Source: Caldilineaceae bacterium
GTDB taxonomy: Bacteria; Chloroflexota; Anaerolineae; Caldilineales; Caldilineaceae
Length of the DNA stretch: 64,000 bases
Assembly: GCA_022827195.1 (NCBI GenBank)
Contig: JAJDTL010000034.1
Location: 1 to 64,000 of the forward strand
Direction of reading: 5' to 3'
A program made the translations under genes and the position numbers. Every line of letters starts with the position of its first letter. Positions within the stretch are counted from its first letter, which is position 1. Positions 1 to 8,320 of this stretch are shown here, piece by piece. The notes under the pieces were generated by a model. That model was not told the DNA's origin. It saw only the letters and a list, made by a program, of their open reading frames with translations, and did not search any database.

Positions 1-1
1 T

Positions 2-643
2 GGCCGCTACTTCATCAACACCACCATCATCGTCTCACTCTCCGTCGTCGGCGAACTGATCAGCGCCTCCATCGTCGGCTTCGGCTTCTCCCGCCTCAAG
101 TTCTGGGGCCGCAACTTCCTTTTCATGGTCCTCCTCAGCACTATGATGCTCCCCTTCTGGGTCGTCATCATTCCCCGCTTCCTGCTCTATAGAGATATCG
201 GCTGGGTCGGCACCTGGCTGCCCCTCATCGTGCCCAGCTACTTCGCCAACCCGGTCTACGTCTTTCTGATGCGCCAGTTTTTCATGACCCTGCCGTCGGA
301 ACTGGACGACGCCGCCAAAATCGACGGCTGCAACGAACTGGGTATCTTCTGGCGCATCCTGCTGCCGCTGACCAAGCCGGTGCTGGCCACCATCGCCATC
401 TTTTCTTTCATCAACGTGTGGACCGACTTCGTCAAACAGGTCATCTACCTCAGCCAGGACAGTACCTACACCGTCGCTATCGGACTGGCCTTTCTGAGAT
501 GGCAGATCGCGCAGGGCGACCCCGTGCCCGGACTGCTGATGGCCGCCACCGTCTTCACATCGCTGCCCATGATCGCGATCTTCTTTATCGGCCAGAAATA
601 TATGGTGCGCGGCATCGCGCTCACAGGACGCACCGGCACATGA
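2..643 (+). CDS. Carbohydrate ABC transporter permease (MalG type), 5' end missing
   Basis: The reading frame is open from the first bases of the window, so only the C-terminal ~213 residues are seen; the start lies upstream. It is an inner-membrane subunit of a sugar importer. Visible are hydrophobic segments (for example around MVLLSTMMLPFWVVIIPRF) and the cytoplasmic EAA loop AAKIDGCNELGIFWRILLP that docks the ATPase. The Gly and the I-LP ending of the loop are conserved. The stop codon overlaps the next start (ATGA), so the two are translationally coupled. The sugar cannot be told from the sequence. Family assignment is firm. Confidence 0.9.
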   Translation, partial: GRYFINTTIIVSLSVVGELISASIVGFGFSRLKFWGRNFLFMVLLSTMMLPFWVVIIPRFLLYRDIGWVGTWLPLIVPSYFANPVYVFLMRQFFMTLPSELDDAAKIDGCNELGIFWRILLPLTKPVLATIAIFSFINVWTDFVKQVIYLSQDSTYTVAIGLAFLRWQIAQGDPVPGLLMAATVFTSLPMIAIFFIGQKYMVRGIALTGRTGT

Positions 644-1995
644 TCGAAAACAGATACCTGCTGCTGGACACCTCGCTCTGGGCGGAGGCCGAGAACCTCA
701 TTGTCAGGCCCGGCCGCGCGTGCAAGGCGGGCCAAAACCCGCTCTTCGGCGAAGATCTGCCCTGGGAGGTCCGCCACGACAATCTCTACGCCAACGTCAT
801 CTTCGACCCGGCCGACAGCCTCTATAAATGCTGGTACAACCCGTTCATCATCGACGTGGCCACCAGCGACACCCCGCCGGCGCAACGCCAGCCCGGCGCC
901 TACCGCGCTGCGCTGGCCGAAGCCCACGCCGCAGAACACATCAGAAAGCACCGTGAGATGGGCGTCTGCTACGCCGTCTCTAGCGACGGCATCCACTGGG
1001 ACAGGCCGGAGCTCGGCCTGATCGAGTTCAACGGTTCCACCCGCAATAACCTGGTGATGCGCGACGTTCATGGCGTCGGGGTCACGCTCGACCCACATGA
1101 TCCCGATCCGGCCGGCAGGTTCAAGGCGTTTATGGAGGGCGGCGTCGCGCGTTCGCCCGACGGCCTGCACTGGTCCCCCCTGCAGCCCTGCCCGGAGATC
1201 GACGCCCGCTGGGATACGCACAACAATCTGTTCTGGGATGAAGGCAACGGAAGATATGTCGGCATTACCCGCCTGTGGGACGGACGCCAGCGCACCGTCG
1301 GCCGCACCGAAAGCGTGGACTTCAACAGCTGGACGCGCGCGGTCGAGGTCCTGCAGGCACTGCCGAATGAGCCGGACCGTCAGACCTACGCCCTGATCGC
1401 ATTCCCCTATGCCCAGCTCTATCTCGGCCTCCTGATGATGTTCGATACCGCGACCGATCTCGTCGACTGCGAGTTGGCCTGGAGCCGGGACACCGTGCAA
1501 TGGCAGCGCGTCGCACCGGGGACGCCGCTGATCGAGCGCGGCGCGGAGGGCAGCTTCGACTGGGGCTGTGTCTACGCGGGGGCCTATCCGTTCCTCAAGG
1601 ACGGACGGCTGCAGCTCTACTACGGCGGCAGCGACGGCCCCCACACCGACTGGCGCGCCGCCTATCTTGGGCTGGCGACGCTGCGGCCGGATGGGTTTGC
1701 CGGGTTGACGCCGGCCAACAGGACACAGACCGCTACGCTCGTAACGCAGCCTGTACGGTGCAGCGGGCGCCGGCTCCACGTCAGCGCCGACGCCGACGGC
1801 GGCATGATCAGAGCGGCGGTCGCGGAGGTCGACGGCAGGAGCCTCGCCGATTCAGTTCCTGTCCAGGCCGATGTCACCGATCAACCGCTGCAATGGCGCG
1901 ACGGGAGCGACCTGCCGGCGCTGGAGGGCCGCGAAATCCGGCTCATCTTTGAGCTGCGCGACGCAACGCTCTACTCCTTCTCATTCAGTGATTGA
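640..1995 (+). CDS. Beta-propeller glycosidase-like protein (GH32/GH43-type fold)
   Basis: 451 residues. The start at 640 is chosen because it gives MIENRYLLL and overlaps the permease stop as ATGA; a longer frame upstream is the shadow of the permease. There is no signal peptide, so it is probably cytoplasmic. Repeated blade-like motifs such as SSDGIHWDRPELGL, RSPDGLHWSPL and SVDFNSWT are typical of five-bladed propeller glycosidases and their uncharacterised relatives. I cannot assign catalytic acids with confidence. Coupling to a sugar permease suggests it processes the imported glycan. The function is an inference; the propeller class is moderately certain. Confidence 0.6.
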   Translation: MIENRYLLLDTSLWAEAENLIVRPGRACKAGQNPLFGEDLPWEVRHDNLYANVIFDPADSLYKCWYNPFIIDVATSDTPPAQRQPGAYRAALAEAHAAEHIRKHREMGVCYAVSSDGIHWDRPELGLIEFNGSTRNNLVMRDVHGVGVTLDPHDPDPAGRFKAFMEGGVARSPDGLHWSPLQPCPEIDARWDTHNNLFWDEGNGRYVGITRLWDGRQRTVGRTESVDFNSWTRAVEVLQALPNEPDRQTYALIAFPYAQLYLGLLMMFDTATDLVDCELAWSRDTVQWQRVAPGTPLIERGAEGSFDWGCVYAGAYPFLKDGRLQLYYGGSDGPHTDWRAAYLGLATLRPDGFAGLTPANRTQTATLVTQPVRCSGRRLHVSADADGGMIRAAVAEVDGRSLADSVPVQADVTDQPLQWRDGSDLPALEGREIRLIFELRDATLYSFSFSD

Positions 1996-2079
1996 CCCCA
2001 TGTACGCCATATCGCAACAGGCACGCCGCGCGCAACGGCCCGCGCTTGTGCTACCGCAACCGAATACAAGGAGAAAGTA

Positions 2080-2934
2080 ATGGGTACGAGATTGGAAGGC
2101 AAAGTTGCAATCATCACCGGCGCAACCCTGGGGCTGGGCAAGGCCGGCGCGCTGGCCTTCGCGCGTGAGGGCGCATCGGTCGTTATCTGCGACCGCGGCA
2201 GAACGCCGGAGAACGCACAGAAGGTGCTCGCCGAGGCAGAGGGCCTCAGCGGCGAGATCGCCTACAAACGCTGCGATGTCATGATCGAGGAGGACATCAC
2301 CGCCCTGGTCGAATTCACCGTTGAGCGTTATGGACGGGTCGACATCATGGTCAACAACGCCATCATCGACAACCCGGGCGGCATGTTGGAAGAGGTAACG
2401 CTCAAAGACTGGAACGACGGCTTCGCCTGCCACGTAACCGCGCCGCTTCTTTTCTGCAAGCTGGTGGTCCCGCTGATGATCGAGCAGGGCGGCGGCAGCA
2501 TCATCAACGTCTCATCGAGCACGGCGCTGGGCGGCAGCCCCAGCATCTCATCCTACGGTCCGGCCAAGGCGGCCATGATCAATTTCAGCCAGCATCTGGC
2601 GATCACCTACGGTCCCGACGGTATCCGTGCCAACACGCTCACGCCCGCGCGCATGCTGACCGAAAAGAAGTACGAGATGCTCGCCAACAATCCGGCCGCG
2701 GTGCGCACGCAGCAGTTTGCCTACCCGATGGGCAGCCCTGCGTTGCCCGAACAGGTGGCCGAGGTCATGCTGTTTCTGGCCTCAGATGAGTCGGTCGCCA
2801 TCACCGGCCACAACCTGATCGCGGACGCCGGCAACGCGGCATTCAGCCCCGGCGGCATGATCGGGCGCCTGGAGAAGGACCTGCGCGCCCGGCTGGAAGC
2901 ACAAGGCTCCCAATGGCTTGAGAGCGAGGTGTGA
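2080..2934 (+). CDS. Short-chain dehydrogenase/reductase
   Basis: 284 residues, a typical classical SDR. The NAD(P)-binding motif TGATLGLG is at residues 13-20, NNA at about 92-94, the catalytic Ser146, and Tyr159-x3-Lys163 in SSYGPAK. The start is supported by AAGGAGA at 2068-2074, six bases before the ATG. It lies 84 bp after the glycosidase-like gene on the same strand, so it probably belongs to the same sugar or polyol pathway; the substrate is unknown. Its last ~25 bases of coding sequence reappear between the two dioxygenase genes further on (about 4342-4366), a scar of tandem duplication. Confidence 0.88.
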   Translation: MGTRLEGKVAIITGATLGLGKAGALAFAREGASVVICDRGRTPENAQKVLAEAEGLSGEIAYKRCDVMIEEDITALVEFTVERYGRVDIMVNNAIIDNPGGMLEEVTLKDWNDGFACHVTAPLLFCKLVVPLMIEQGGGSIINVSSSTALGGSPSISSYGPAKAAMINFSQHLAITYGPDGIRANTLTPARMLTEKKYEMLANNPAAVRTQQFAYPMGSPALPEQVAEVMLFLASDESVAITGHNLIADAGNAAFSPGGMIGRLEKDLRARLEAQGSQWLESEV

Positions 2935-2997
2935 GACGCGGTTTTGGGATTTTGGTCCGCGCCGGACGCAACCGCTGTGCGTTGGCGAGGGCCAAAG

Positions 2998-4239
2998 TCA
3001 GCTCCAGCTGGCGATGAAGTCGTTGAGCCCAAAGTCGGCCGGCATCTCGTTGAAGAAGTAGCGCATCGGGCCGGACTGGTAGCCGGGCGAGAAATGTTCT
3101 TCATCCGCCTGCAGCTTTCTGTCCAGCGTCGCAAAGCGCCTTAGCAGCGCGGCCGTCTCCTCCAGCGTGAAGCGGTCGGCGAACTGGGGTCCCCAGTTGA
3201 TCGAAATCGCGTGCGGGTTGAGCGCGCTTCTGCGGAGGGCCTCGCTGATATCCGCCAGCGGGCCGGACGAGCCGTTCGCGGCCGCGGCTGCGTTATTGTG
3301 CTTCACAACCTGCATATGCAGCGCGGCCTTGCACAGATAGATCGACAGCAACATCTTGCCGTCCTCGCCCACGCCCGGTTGCAGCGCCTCCAGCGTGCTG
3401 TCGTACGTGTCCGCATCGCCGTCAAGCACCGCGCGCAGCGCCGCCTCGGTCAAGTCCTGCTGTTCCACGCCCAGCTTCTGCCACGCCCTGAACTGCTTTC
3501 GTCCTTGCGGCGAAAGATAGTCGCTGAACGACAGATCCGGGAAGTGGGGGAAGATCGAATGGCCGCCGTGGACCGTGCGGCGGATCCTGGTGCTGTAGTT
3601 GCTTCCCCAGTGGAGCAAATAGTTGACGTAAACGACCCCGTCGCCGGCCTTCAGCTCGACCGGAATGCCGCCGGTCAGCGGCTTGCGCGGGTCCGCCAGC
3701 AGTTCCCGGTCCTCCGTTTCGGTGTTCAGCCGCCAGTGGCTGCCCGGCACAATCCACAGCACATCGTCGTCGTACAGCGGGATGTTCCACTGCAGAACTC
3801 TGGGCCCGTTCTCCAGCAGATCATTCTGCAGGCCCGACATCGGCGCCATGTCGATCGGGTGAACGTCGCGATGCCACGGCGCCGGCCCGTGATCGCGCAC
3901 CGGATTGCACATCAGCGTCATCCCCGCCACCGACGTCGCCTCCGGCACGCACAACAACTGCCGGCTCACGCCCAGCGTATTCTCCTGCAGCCAGACCTCG
4001 ACCGTGCTCGCCGTCTGCTCGTCGATCAGCGGTTCGTACGGACTCAGCCGCGGCTGCGGCCGTGTTTCCCAGGCGCCGCTTGGCGGGTCATCCGGCCCCC
4101 GCTCCTGCGCCCAGATGCGCCGCTGTCTGTCGACCAGGGTTTCAAAATCGGCGCGCAGCTGCTCCAACCGCTCCGGCGGAATCACCTCAGGCACAACCAG
4201 GTAGCCCTGCTCCATAAACTGCTGGCGATTCACCTGCAT
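2998..4239 (-). CDS. Phytanoyl-CoA dioxygenase family protein, copy 1
   Basis: 413 residues, an Fe(II)/2-oxoglutarate-dependent oxygenase. The start at 4239 (MQVNRQQF) is preferred over an upstream in-frame ATG because a strong AGGAGGGAGG site sits just before it. Iron ligands are seen as His123-x-Asp125 in WHRDVHP and the distal His210 in LLHWGSN, followed by the RIRR arginines, one of which should bind 2-oxoglutarate. It is a close paralogue of the next gene, collinear from end to end. These enzymes hydroxylate small molecules or lipids; the substrate is not predictable here. It is convergent with the SDR gene. Confidence 0.88.
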   Translation of the reverse strand: MQVNRQQFMEQGYLVVPEVIPPERLEQLRADFETLVDRQRRIWAQERGPDDPPSGAWETRPQPRLSPYEPLIDEQTASTVEVWLQENTLGVSRQLLCVPEATSVAGMTLMCNPVRDHGPAPWHRDVHPIDMAPMSGLQNDLLENGPRVLQWNIPLYDDDVLWIVPGSHWRLNTETEDRELLADPRKPLTGGIPVELKAGDGVVYVNYLLHWGSNYSTRIRRTVHGGHSIFPHFPDLSFSDYLSPQGRKQFRAWQKLGVEQQDLTEAALRAVLDGDADTYDSTLEALQPGVGEDGKMLLSIYLCKAALHMQVVKHNNAAAAANGSSGPLADISEALRRSALNPHAISINWGPQFADRFTLEETAALLRRFATLDRKLQADEEHFSPGYQSGPMRYFFNEMPADFGLNDFIASWS

Positions 4240-4338
4240 CCTTCCTCCCTCCTCTTTGTCCTGCCCGTTGTCCCCACCGAACAAAAGGCCCTGGCATTTG
4301 ACTCTACTGGCCTACCCGGGTGTCTGAAACGCCGCGCC

Positions 4339-4433
4339 GGTCTGGAAGCGCAGGGCTCCCAATGGCCCGCAATCGAGTTTCTGGGATTTGGCCTGGGCCG
4401 GGCTTATCAGTCGCGGCCTGGCCCAGGTCAGCG
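4339..4433 (+). repeat. Duplicated remnant of the SDR 3' end and its downstream spacer
   Basis: The bases around 4342-4366 read CTGGAAGCGCAGGGCTCC then CAATGGC. They match the end of the SDR gene at about 2895-2919 (encoding LEAQGSQW) with two differences. The similarity continues weakly through TCTGGGATTTGG (4380-4391), compared with TTTGGGATTTTGG after the SDR stop. This shows that the unit [SDR tail + dioxygenase] was tandemly duplicated, not the dioxygenase alone. No functional product is expected. Confidence 0.7.
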
Positions 4434-5669
4434 TCAGTTCCAGCTGGCGATGAACTCTCCCAGCCCGAAATCCGCCGGCATCTCGTTGAAAAAGTAACGC
4501 ATCGGGCTGGACTGGAAGCTGGGCGCGAAATGCTCCTCCTTCGCCTGCAGCTTCCTGTCCAGCGTGGCAAAACGGCTGTGCAGCGCCGCCGCCTCCTCCA
4601 CCGTGAAACGATCAGCGAACTGCGGCCCCCAGTTGATCGAAATCGAGTGCGGTCTCAACGCGCGGCTGCGGTAGTCCTCCGTGATGCCGGCCAGCGGGTC
4701 GGACGCGCCGTTCGTCTTCGCGTCATGATGCTTCACGACCTGCATGTGCAGTGTCGCCTTGCACAAATAGATCGACAGGACCATCTTGCCGGCCTCGCCC
4801 ACACCCGGCTGCAGCGCCTCCAGCGCCTTATCGTACGCCGCTACATCACTCTTCAGCACCGCGCGCAGTGCCGCCTCGGTCCAGTCCTGCAGCGCCGCGC
4901 TGCGCTTGTCCCACTGCCTGAAAAGCGCCCGCGCCTCCGCCGGCAGATGCTCGCTGAACGACATGTCCGGGTAGTAGGGAAAGATCGTATGGCCTCCGTG
5001 AATCGTGCGCCGGATCTTGGGGCTGTAGTTGCTTCCCCAGTGCAGAATATAGTTGACGTAGACGACGCCGTCGCCCGCCTTCAGCTCGACCGGAATGCCG
5101 CCGGTCAGCGGCTTGCGCGGGTCGGCCAGCAGTTCCCGGTCCTCCGTCTCGGTGTTGACGCGGCGGTGGCTGCCCGGCACTACCCACAGCACATCGTCGT
5201 CATACAGAGGGATGTTCCACTGCAGATACTTGGGCCCGTTCTCCACCAAGTCCTTCTGCAGGCCGGACAGCGGCGCCATATCGATCGGGTGCACATCGCG
5301 ATGCCAGCGCGCCGGTCCATGATCGCGCACCGGGCTGCACATCAGCATCATCCCCGCCATCCCCACCGTCTCAGGCGCGCTGAACAGCTGCCGGCTCACG
5401 CCCAGCGTGCTCTCCTGCAGCCAGACCTCGACCGTGCTCGCCGTTCCCTCGTCGATCAACTGATGGTACGAGCCCAGCCGCGGCTGCGGCTGCGTCTCCC
5501 ACACGCCACCGGGCGGGTCATCCGGCCCGCGCTCCTGCGCCCAGATGCGGCGCTGCTTTCCCACCAGCACCTCGAAGTCCCGCCGCAGTTGCTCCAACTG
5601 CTCGCGTGCGATCACCTCCCGCAAAACCAGGTATCCCTGCTCCAGGAATTTCCGGCGATCGATCTCCAT
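4434..5669 (-). CDS. Phytanoyl-CoA dioxygenase family protein, copy 2
   Basis: 411 residues, starting at MEIDRRKF with GAGGAGGGA upstream. It aligns without large gaps to copy 1: identical placement of His123-x-Asp125 (RWHRDVHP) and His210 (ILHWGSN), and long identical stretches such as RIWAQERGPDDPP. Differences cluster near residues 225-330. Both copies keep the iron and 2-oxoglutarate residues, so both could be active, perhaps on different substrates. The ~100 bp upstream of the start is also similar between the copies. Copy 1 lies downstream on the same strand, 194 bp away. Confidence 0.88.
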   Translation of the reverse strand: MEIDRRKFLEQGYLVLREVIAREQLEQLRRDFEVLVGKQRRIWAQERGPDDPPGGVWETQPQPRLGSYHQLIDEGTASTVEVWLQESTLGVSRQLFSAPETVGMAGMMLMCSPVRDHGPARWHRDVHPIDMAPLSGLQKDLVENGPKYLQWNIPLYDDDVLWVVPGSHRRVNTETEDRELLADPRKPLTGGIPVELKAGDGVVYVNYILHWGSNYSPKIRRTIHGGHTIFPYYPDMSFSEHLPAEARALFRQWDKRSAALQDWTEAALRAVLKSDVAAYDKALEALQPGVGEAGKMVLSIYLCKATLHMQVVKHHDAKTNGASDPLAGITEDYRSRALRPHSISINWGPQFADRFTVEEAAALHSRFATLDRKLQAKEEHFAPSFQSSPMRYFFNEMPADFGLGEFIASWN

Positions 5670-5713
5670 CGTTCGTCCCTCCTCTTTGTCCTGCCCGGTT
5701 CCGCCCGCCGACT

Positions 5714-5744
5714 AAAAAGCCCCGGCAGTCGACTCCACCGGGGC
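5714..5744 (-). terminator. Rho-independent terminator-like hairpin upstream of the second dioxygenase
   Basis: Read on the minus strand, a perfect 7-bp GC stem (GCCCCGG at 5744-5738 with CCGGGGC at 5725-5719) is followed by TTTTT (5718-5714). It sits 45 bp upstream of the copy 2 start. A degenerate version is at about 4280-4310 upstream of copy 1, so it duplicated with the gene. It could end an upstream, now lost, transcript or act as an attenuator in the leader. Confidence 0.65.
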
Positions 5745-6322
5745 CCTCCTATTCTCCTGCGCCGCATATTTCGAATGATTCCCGCCTGTATGAATCGACC
5801 CATCTTCGCATCGGCGGCGCGTAGCGCGTCATCGTCTCACACGGCCTTTTTCCAAAGACCATTCCTGGCTCCAGATGCACCGTTGCTACCAGAAATATAC
5901 AATATCCCCTGCACCCTGCAAAAGTGTTACCTGCCGCTCTTTCAAGATTCAGGGTCACTCGCACAAACGGTCAGTAGAATCCAGTGAAGATTTCCAGCAG
6001 TAGTTAGGAATCGTTGACATTTCCAACCACTGTTCAACAAATGTCGGCATCTACAGCATGCCTGCGTTCAGCTCTAAATTCGGTTCGCCTGATTCTTGGC
6101 GAGAAGACCGCCGCGCGAGCCGTAGCCGTAAACTGTGTCCATCACAAGAATCAGATGAACTGTAGTTCAGACAAATGTCAACGAGCCATAGAAACTTACT
6201 CCATATTCGGATACGCCACGTCTCGTTCACAATTGACAACTCATCATTCTTGCATATAGTGTAAAAAAACGCCGCAACGGCAAAGTCCTTTCCCAAAAAT
6301 CAGACCAAAGGGGGATAAATAG
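5745..6322. other. AT-richer intergenic stretch, no supported gene
   Basis: About 580 bp of visibly lower GC than the flanks. Short frames here match nothing I recognise and lack ribosome sites. The base composition suggests acquired or relic DNA. It ends with the promoter of the DUF2442 gene. Confidence 0.6.
6233..6260 (+). promoter_or_regulatory. Sigma-70-type promoter for the DUF2442/DUF4160 pair
   Basis: Consensus TTGACA (6233-6238), 16-bp spacer, TATAGT (6255-6260). It gives a leader of ~55 bases before the start at 6323. Position and fit make it the likely promoter. Confidence 0.7.
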
Positions 6323-6721
6323 ATGGTGACCAAGGGAAGGACACCGCCAGCAGAGACGGTTCCCGCAAGAGGGCATGAATCCCTGTTGTCAATTTGGGAA
6401 CAATTCGCTGAAATGATTTCCGCCGTCTTCAATCGAAGAAAAACGGTATCGCTTCCGCGCCCCGTGAAAGTTGAGGCACGAGAAGGCTATCGAATCTGGC
6501 TGGAGTACTCAGATGGCGTTTCTGGGGAGGTAGATCTCTCCCACCTCGTAGACAACGACGCTTTCAAAATTTGGAAGGATCGCGAATGTTTTGAATCCGT
6601 CTATCTGGATTGCGGAGATATCGCATGGAGTGTTGATGCCGGCCTCTGCCACAATGCTCTCTATATGCAGATCACCGGCAAAACTGCAGAAGAACTGTTG
6701 CCTGGCGTAAGATCATTGTAA
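6323..6721 (+). CDS. DUF2442 domain protein
   Basis: 132 residues. The C-terminal ~80 residues (from PRPVKVEAREGYRIWLEYSD through NALYMQITGKTAEEL) have the DUF2442 pattern. The first ~50 residues are an extra N-terminal stretch without recognised domain; GGGGGA lies ~8 bases before the ATG. DUF2442 genes are commonly paired with DUF4160 genes, as here, and the pair is often suspected to be toxin-antitoxin-like, though the biochemical role is not established. The order is reversed from the common one (DUF4160 first). It lies in AT-richer DNA. Confidence 0.75.
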   Translation: MVTKGRTPPAETVPARGHESLLSIWEQFAEMISAVFNRRKTVSLPRPVKVEAREGYRIWLEYSDGVSGEVDLSHLVDNDAFKIWKDRECFESVYLDCGDIAWSVDAGLCHNALYMQITGKTAEELLPGVRSL

Positions 6722-6728
6722 GCCGAAG

Positions 6729-6989
6729 ATGCCCGAATTATGCCGATTCGATGGTATACGTATTCGAATGTACATCGATAATCATAATCCACCTCACTTT
6801 CACGCAATCTATTCCGAGTATAACGCTTCCTTCGGGGTTGCATCTTTGGAAAGAATTGAAGGAAATCTTCCAAGAAGAATAGAGCGGCGTGTCCGAAAAT
6901 GGGCGTCAAATCACCAGTCAGAATTGGAGGAAAATTGGCGTTTAATACAGAGTGGACGCCCTTCCCGACCAATCGAGAGTGGTGAGTAG
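6729..6989 (+). CDS. DUF4160 domain protein
   Basis: 86 residues. Recognised by the MPELCRFDGIRIRMYIDNHN start and the following PPHFHA histidine motif, which is diagnostic of DUF4160. It follows DUF2442 by 7 bp and is followed by a strong terminator, so the pair forms a complete two-gene transcription unit. The C-terminal part (RRVRKWASNHQSELEENW) is helical and typical. The molecular function is unknown; a TA-like or addiction role is only a suggestion from the family's habit of pairing. Confidence 0.82.
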   Translation: MPELCRFDGIRIRMYIDNHNPPHFHAIYSEYNASFGVASLERIEGNLPRRIERRVRKWASNHQSELEENWRLIQSGRPSRPIESGE

Positions 6990-7037
6990 CAGAGAGAGCA
7001 GTACTACCTCAGTGGAGACCCTCTTTCCAATAACAGA

Positions 7038-7065
7038 GCCGCCGACCTTATGGGCGGCGGTTTTT
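7038..7065 (+). terminator. Rho-independent terminator after the DUF4160 gene
   Basis: GCCGCC (7038-7043) pairs perfectly with GGCGGC (7053-7058), followed by GG and TTTTT (7061-7065). It closes the DUF2442/DUF4160 unit. Confidence 0.85.
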
Positions 7066-7141
7066 CTGTATCCCGCAAACTATTTCGAGTTTTCTGCGTA
7101 CAGAATAGACCGGCAAGCATTAGCCTCTCTATACACTCCCC

Positions 7142-8245
7142 TTACTCCTCCGCCTGCAGCCGCTCCAGCAACTCGCTGTACGCCGCCCGGTCCAGCGGCA
7201 GTTCCACCGCCTCACCCGTCGCGCCGCTGTAGATCATCGCATTCGACAGCTCCAGCGACATGCGGCCCTCCTCGCCGCTGCAGCGCGGCTCGCCGCCCTC
7301 CCGGATTGCGCGGTGGAAGTCCCGGTAGACCGCCTCATGCCCGTGCATCTCCGGTTCATCCTCGATGCCCGCGTCGGCCGCTTCCGCCTCCGGGCGCACA
7401 AAGGCCTCCTCGCTGTCGGTGATCAGCTGTCGCAAATCGGTCTCGTAGCGCTCGTATTCGATGCGGTCGGCGTGCATCACGATCTTCCCGCCCGTGCCCG
7501 AGACCTCCAGCCAGCGCGGGCCGCTCTCGGTCGTGCTGAAATAGATCGTCCCCTGCGCATCCTCCGGCCACGCCAGCAGCGCGGTCGCCGTATCCTCCGT
7601 CTGGATCGCGTGCAGCCGCGTGCACGTCGCCGCGTAGACCTTCTGCGGCATCCCCACCAGGTGGCAGAGCGGGTCCAGGTCGTGCGGCGCGTGGTTCATC
7701 AGCAAGCCGCCGCCCTCCCCTGTCCACGTGCCGCGCCAGCCGCCGCGCCGGTAGTAGGCCGCGGTGCGCATCCACGGAAAGACGCCGGTCACCCGCTGGA
7801 TCCGCCCCAGCTGCCCGCCGTCGATCAGCCGCTTCATCGCCCGCACGTGCGGCAGCTGCCGGTATTGGTAGTTGACCGCCAGCACGCGTCCGTTCGCCCG
7901 CGCCGCCGCGATCATGGCGTCCGCATCCTTCACCTGCGTCGCAATCGGTTTCTCCACCAGCACGTGGCTGCCCGCGTTGAGCGCATCGATCGCGATCGGC
8001 GCGTGAAACGGATGCGGCGTGATCACAACCGTCACCTCCGGCCGCGTCTCCGCCAGCATCTGCCGGTGGTCCGGGAAAAAGGGACAGCCCCACTCCTCGG
8101 CCCGCTCCTGCCCCGGATCCGGCGCCACGTCCGAGCCGCCAACAACCTCTACGTCCTCAAGACCAAGCCCCATCGAATGCGACCGGAAAATCCCTGCGCC
8201 CATGCCGACCACGGCATGGCGCAGCTTCCTCTCTTCTGTCGACAC
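7142..8245 (-). CDS. Gfo/Idh/MocA family oxidoreductase
   Basis: 367 residues. A GTG start at 8245 is chosen: AAGGAAGAG lies just before it, and the Rossmann motif VGMGAG then falls at residues 13-18. The family's catalytic-region signature VEKPIA is present, followed by the C-terminal beta-sheet domain with MNHAPHDLDPLC. These enzymes oxidise sugars or inositols with NAD(P). The divergently unrelated neighbour upstream is a zinc alcohol dehydrogenase on the same strand, 75 bp away; the two probably act in one sugar or polyol pathway. The substrate is unknown. Confidence 0.9.
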   Translation of the reverse strand: MSTEERKLRHAVVGMGAGIFRSHSMGLGLEDVEVVGGSDVAPDPGQERAEEWGCPFFPDHRQMLAETRPEVTVVITPHPFHAPIAIDALNAGSHVLVEKPIATQVKDADAMIAAARANGRVLAVNYQYRQLPHVRAMKRLIDGGQLGRIQRVTGVFPWMRTAAYYRRGGWRGTWTGEGGGLLMNHAPHDLDPLCHLVGMPQKVYAATCTRLHAIQTEDTATALLAWPEDAQGTIYFSTTESGPRWLEVSGTGGKIVMHADRIEYERYETDLRQLITDSEEAFVRPEAEAADAGIEDEPEMHGHEAVYRDFHRAIREGGEPRCSGEEGRMSLELSNAMIYSGATGEAVELPLDRAAYSELLERLQAEE

Positions 8246-8320
8246 GTTCTCTTCCTTTGCTCGTTTGTCTGTGTGGAAAGTGAAAATGGGGCTGCAGTCC
8301 GGCGTTCGCATAGACCGCAG

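Noticed and set aside
3211..5987. Long plus-strand open frames (~430 and 555 codons) opposite the two dioxygenase genes
   Set aside because: Arg/His-rich translations without motifs. They mirror the high-GC codon structure of the real minus-strand genes.
6014..6296. Overlapping 81-codon frames on both strands in the AT-rich spacer
   Set aside because: No ribosome sites or motifs, and the DUF2442 promoter lies within them.
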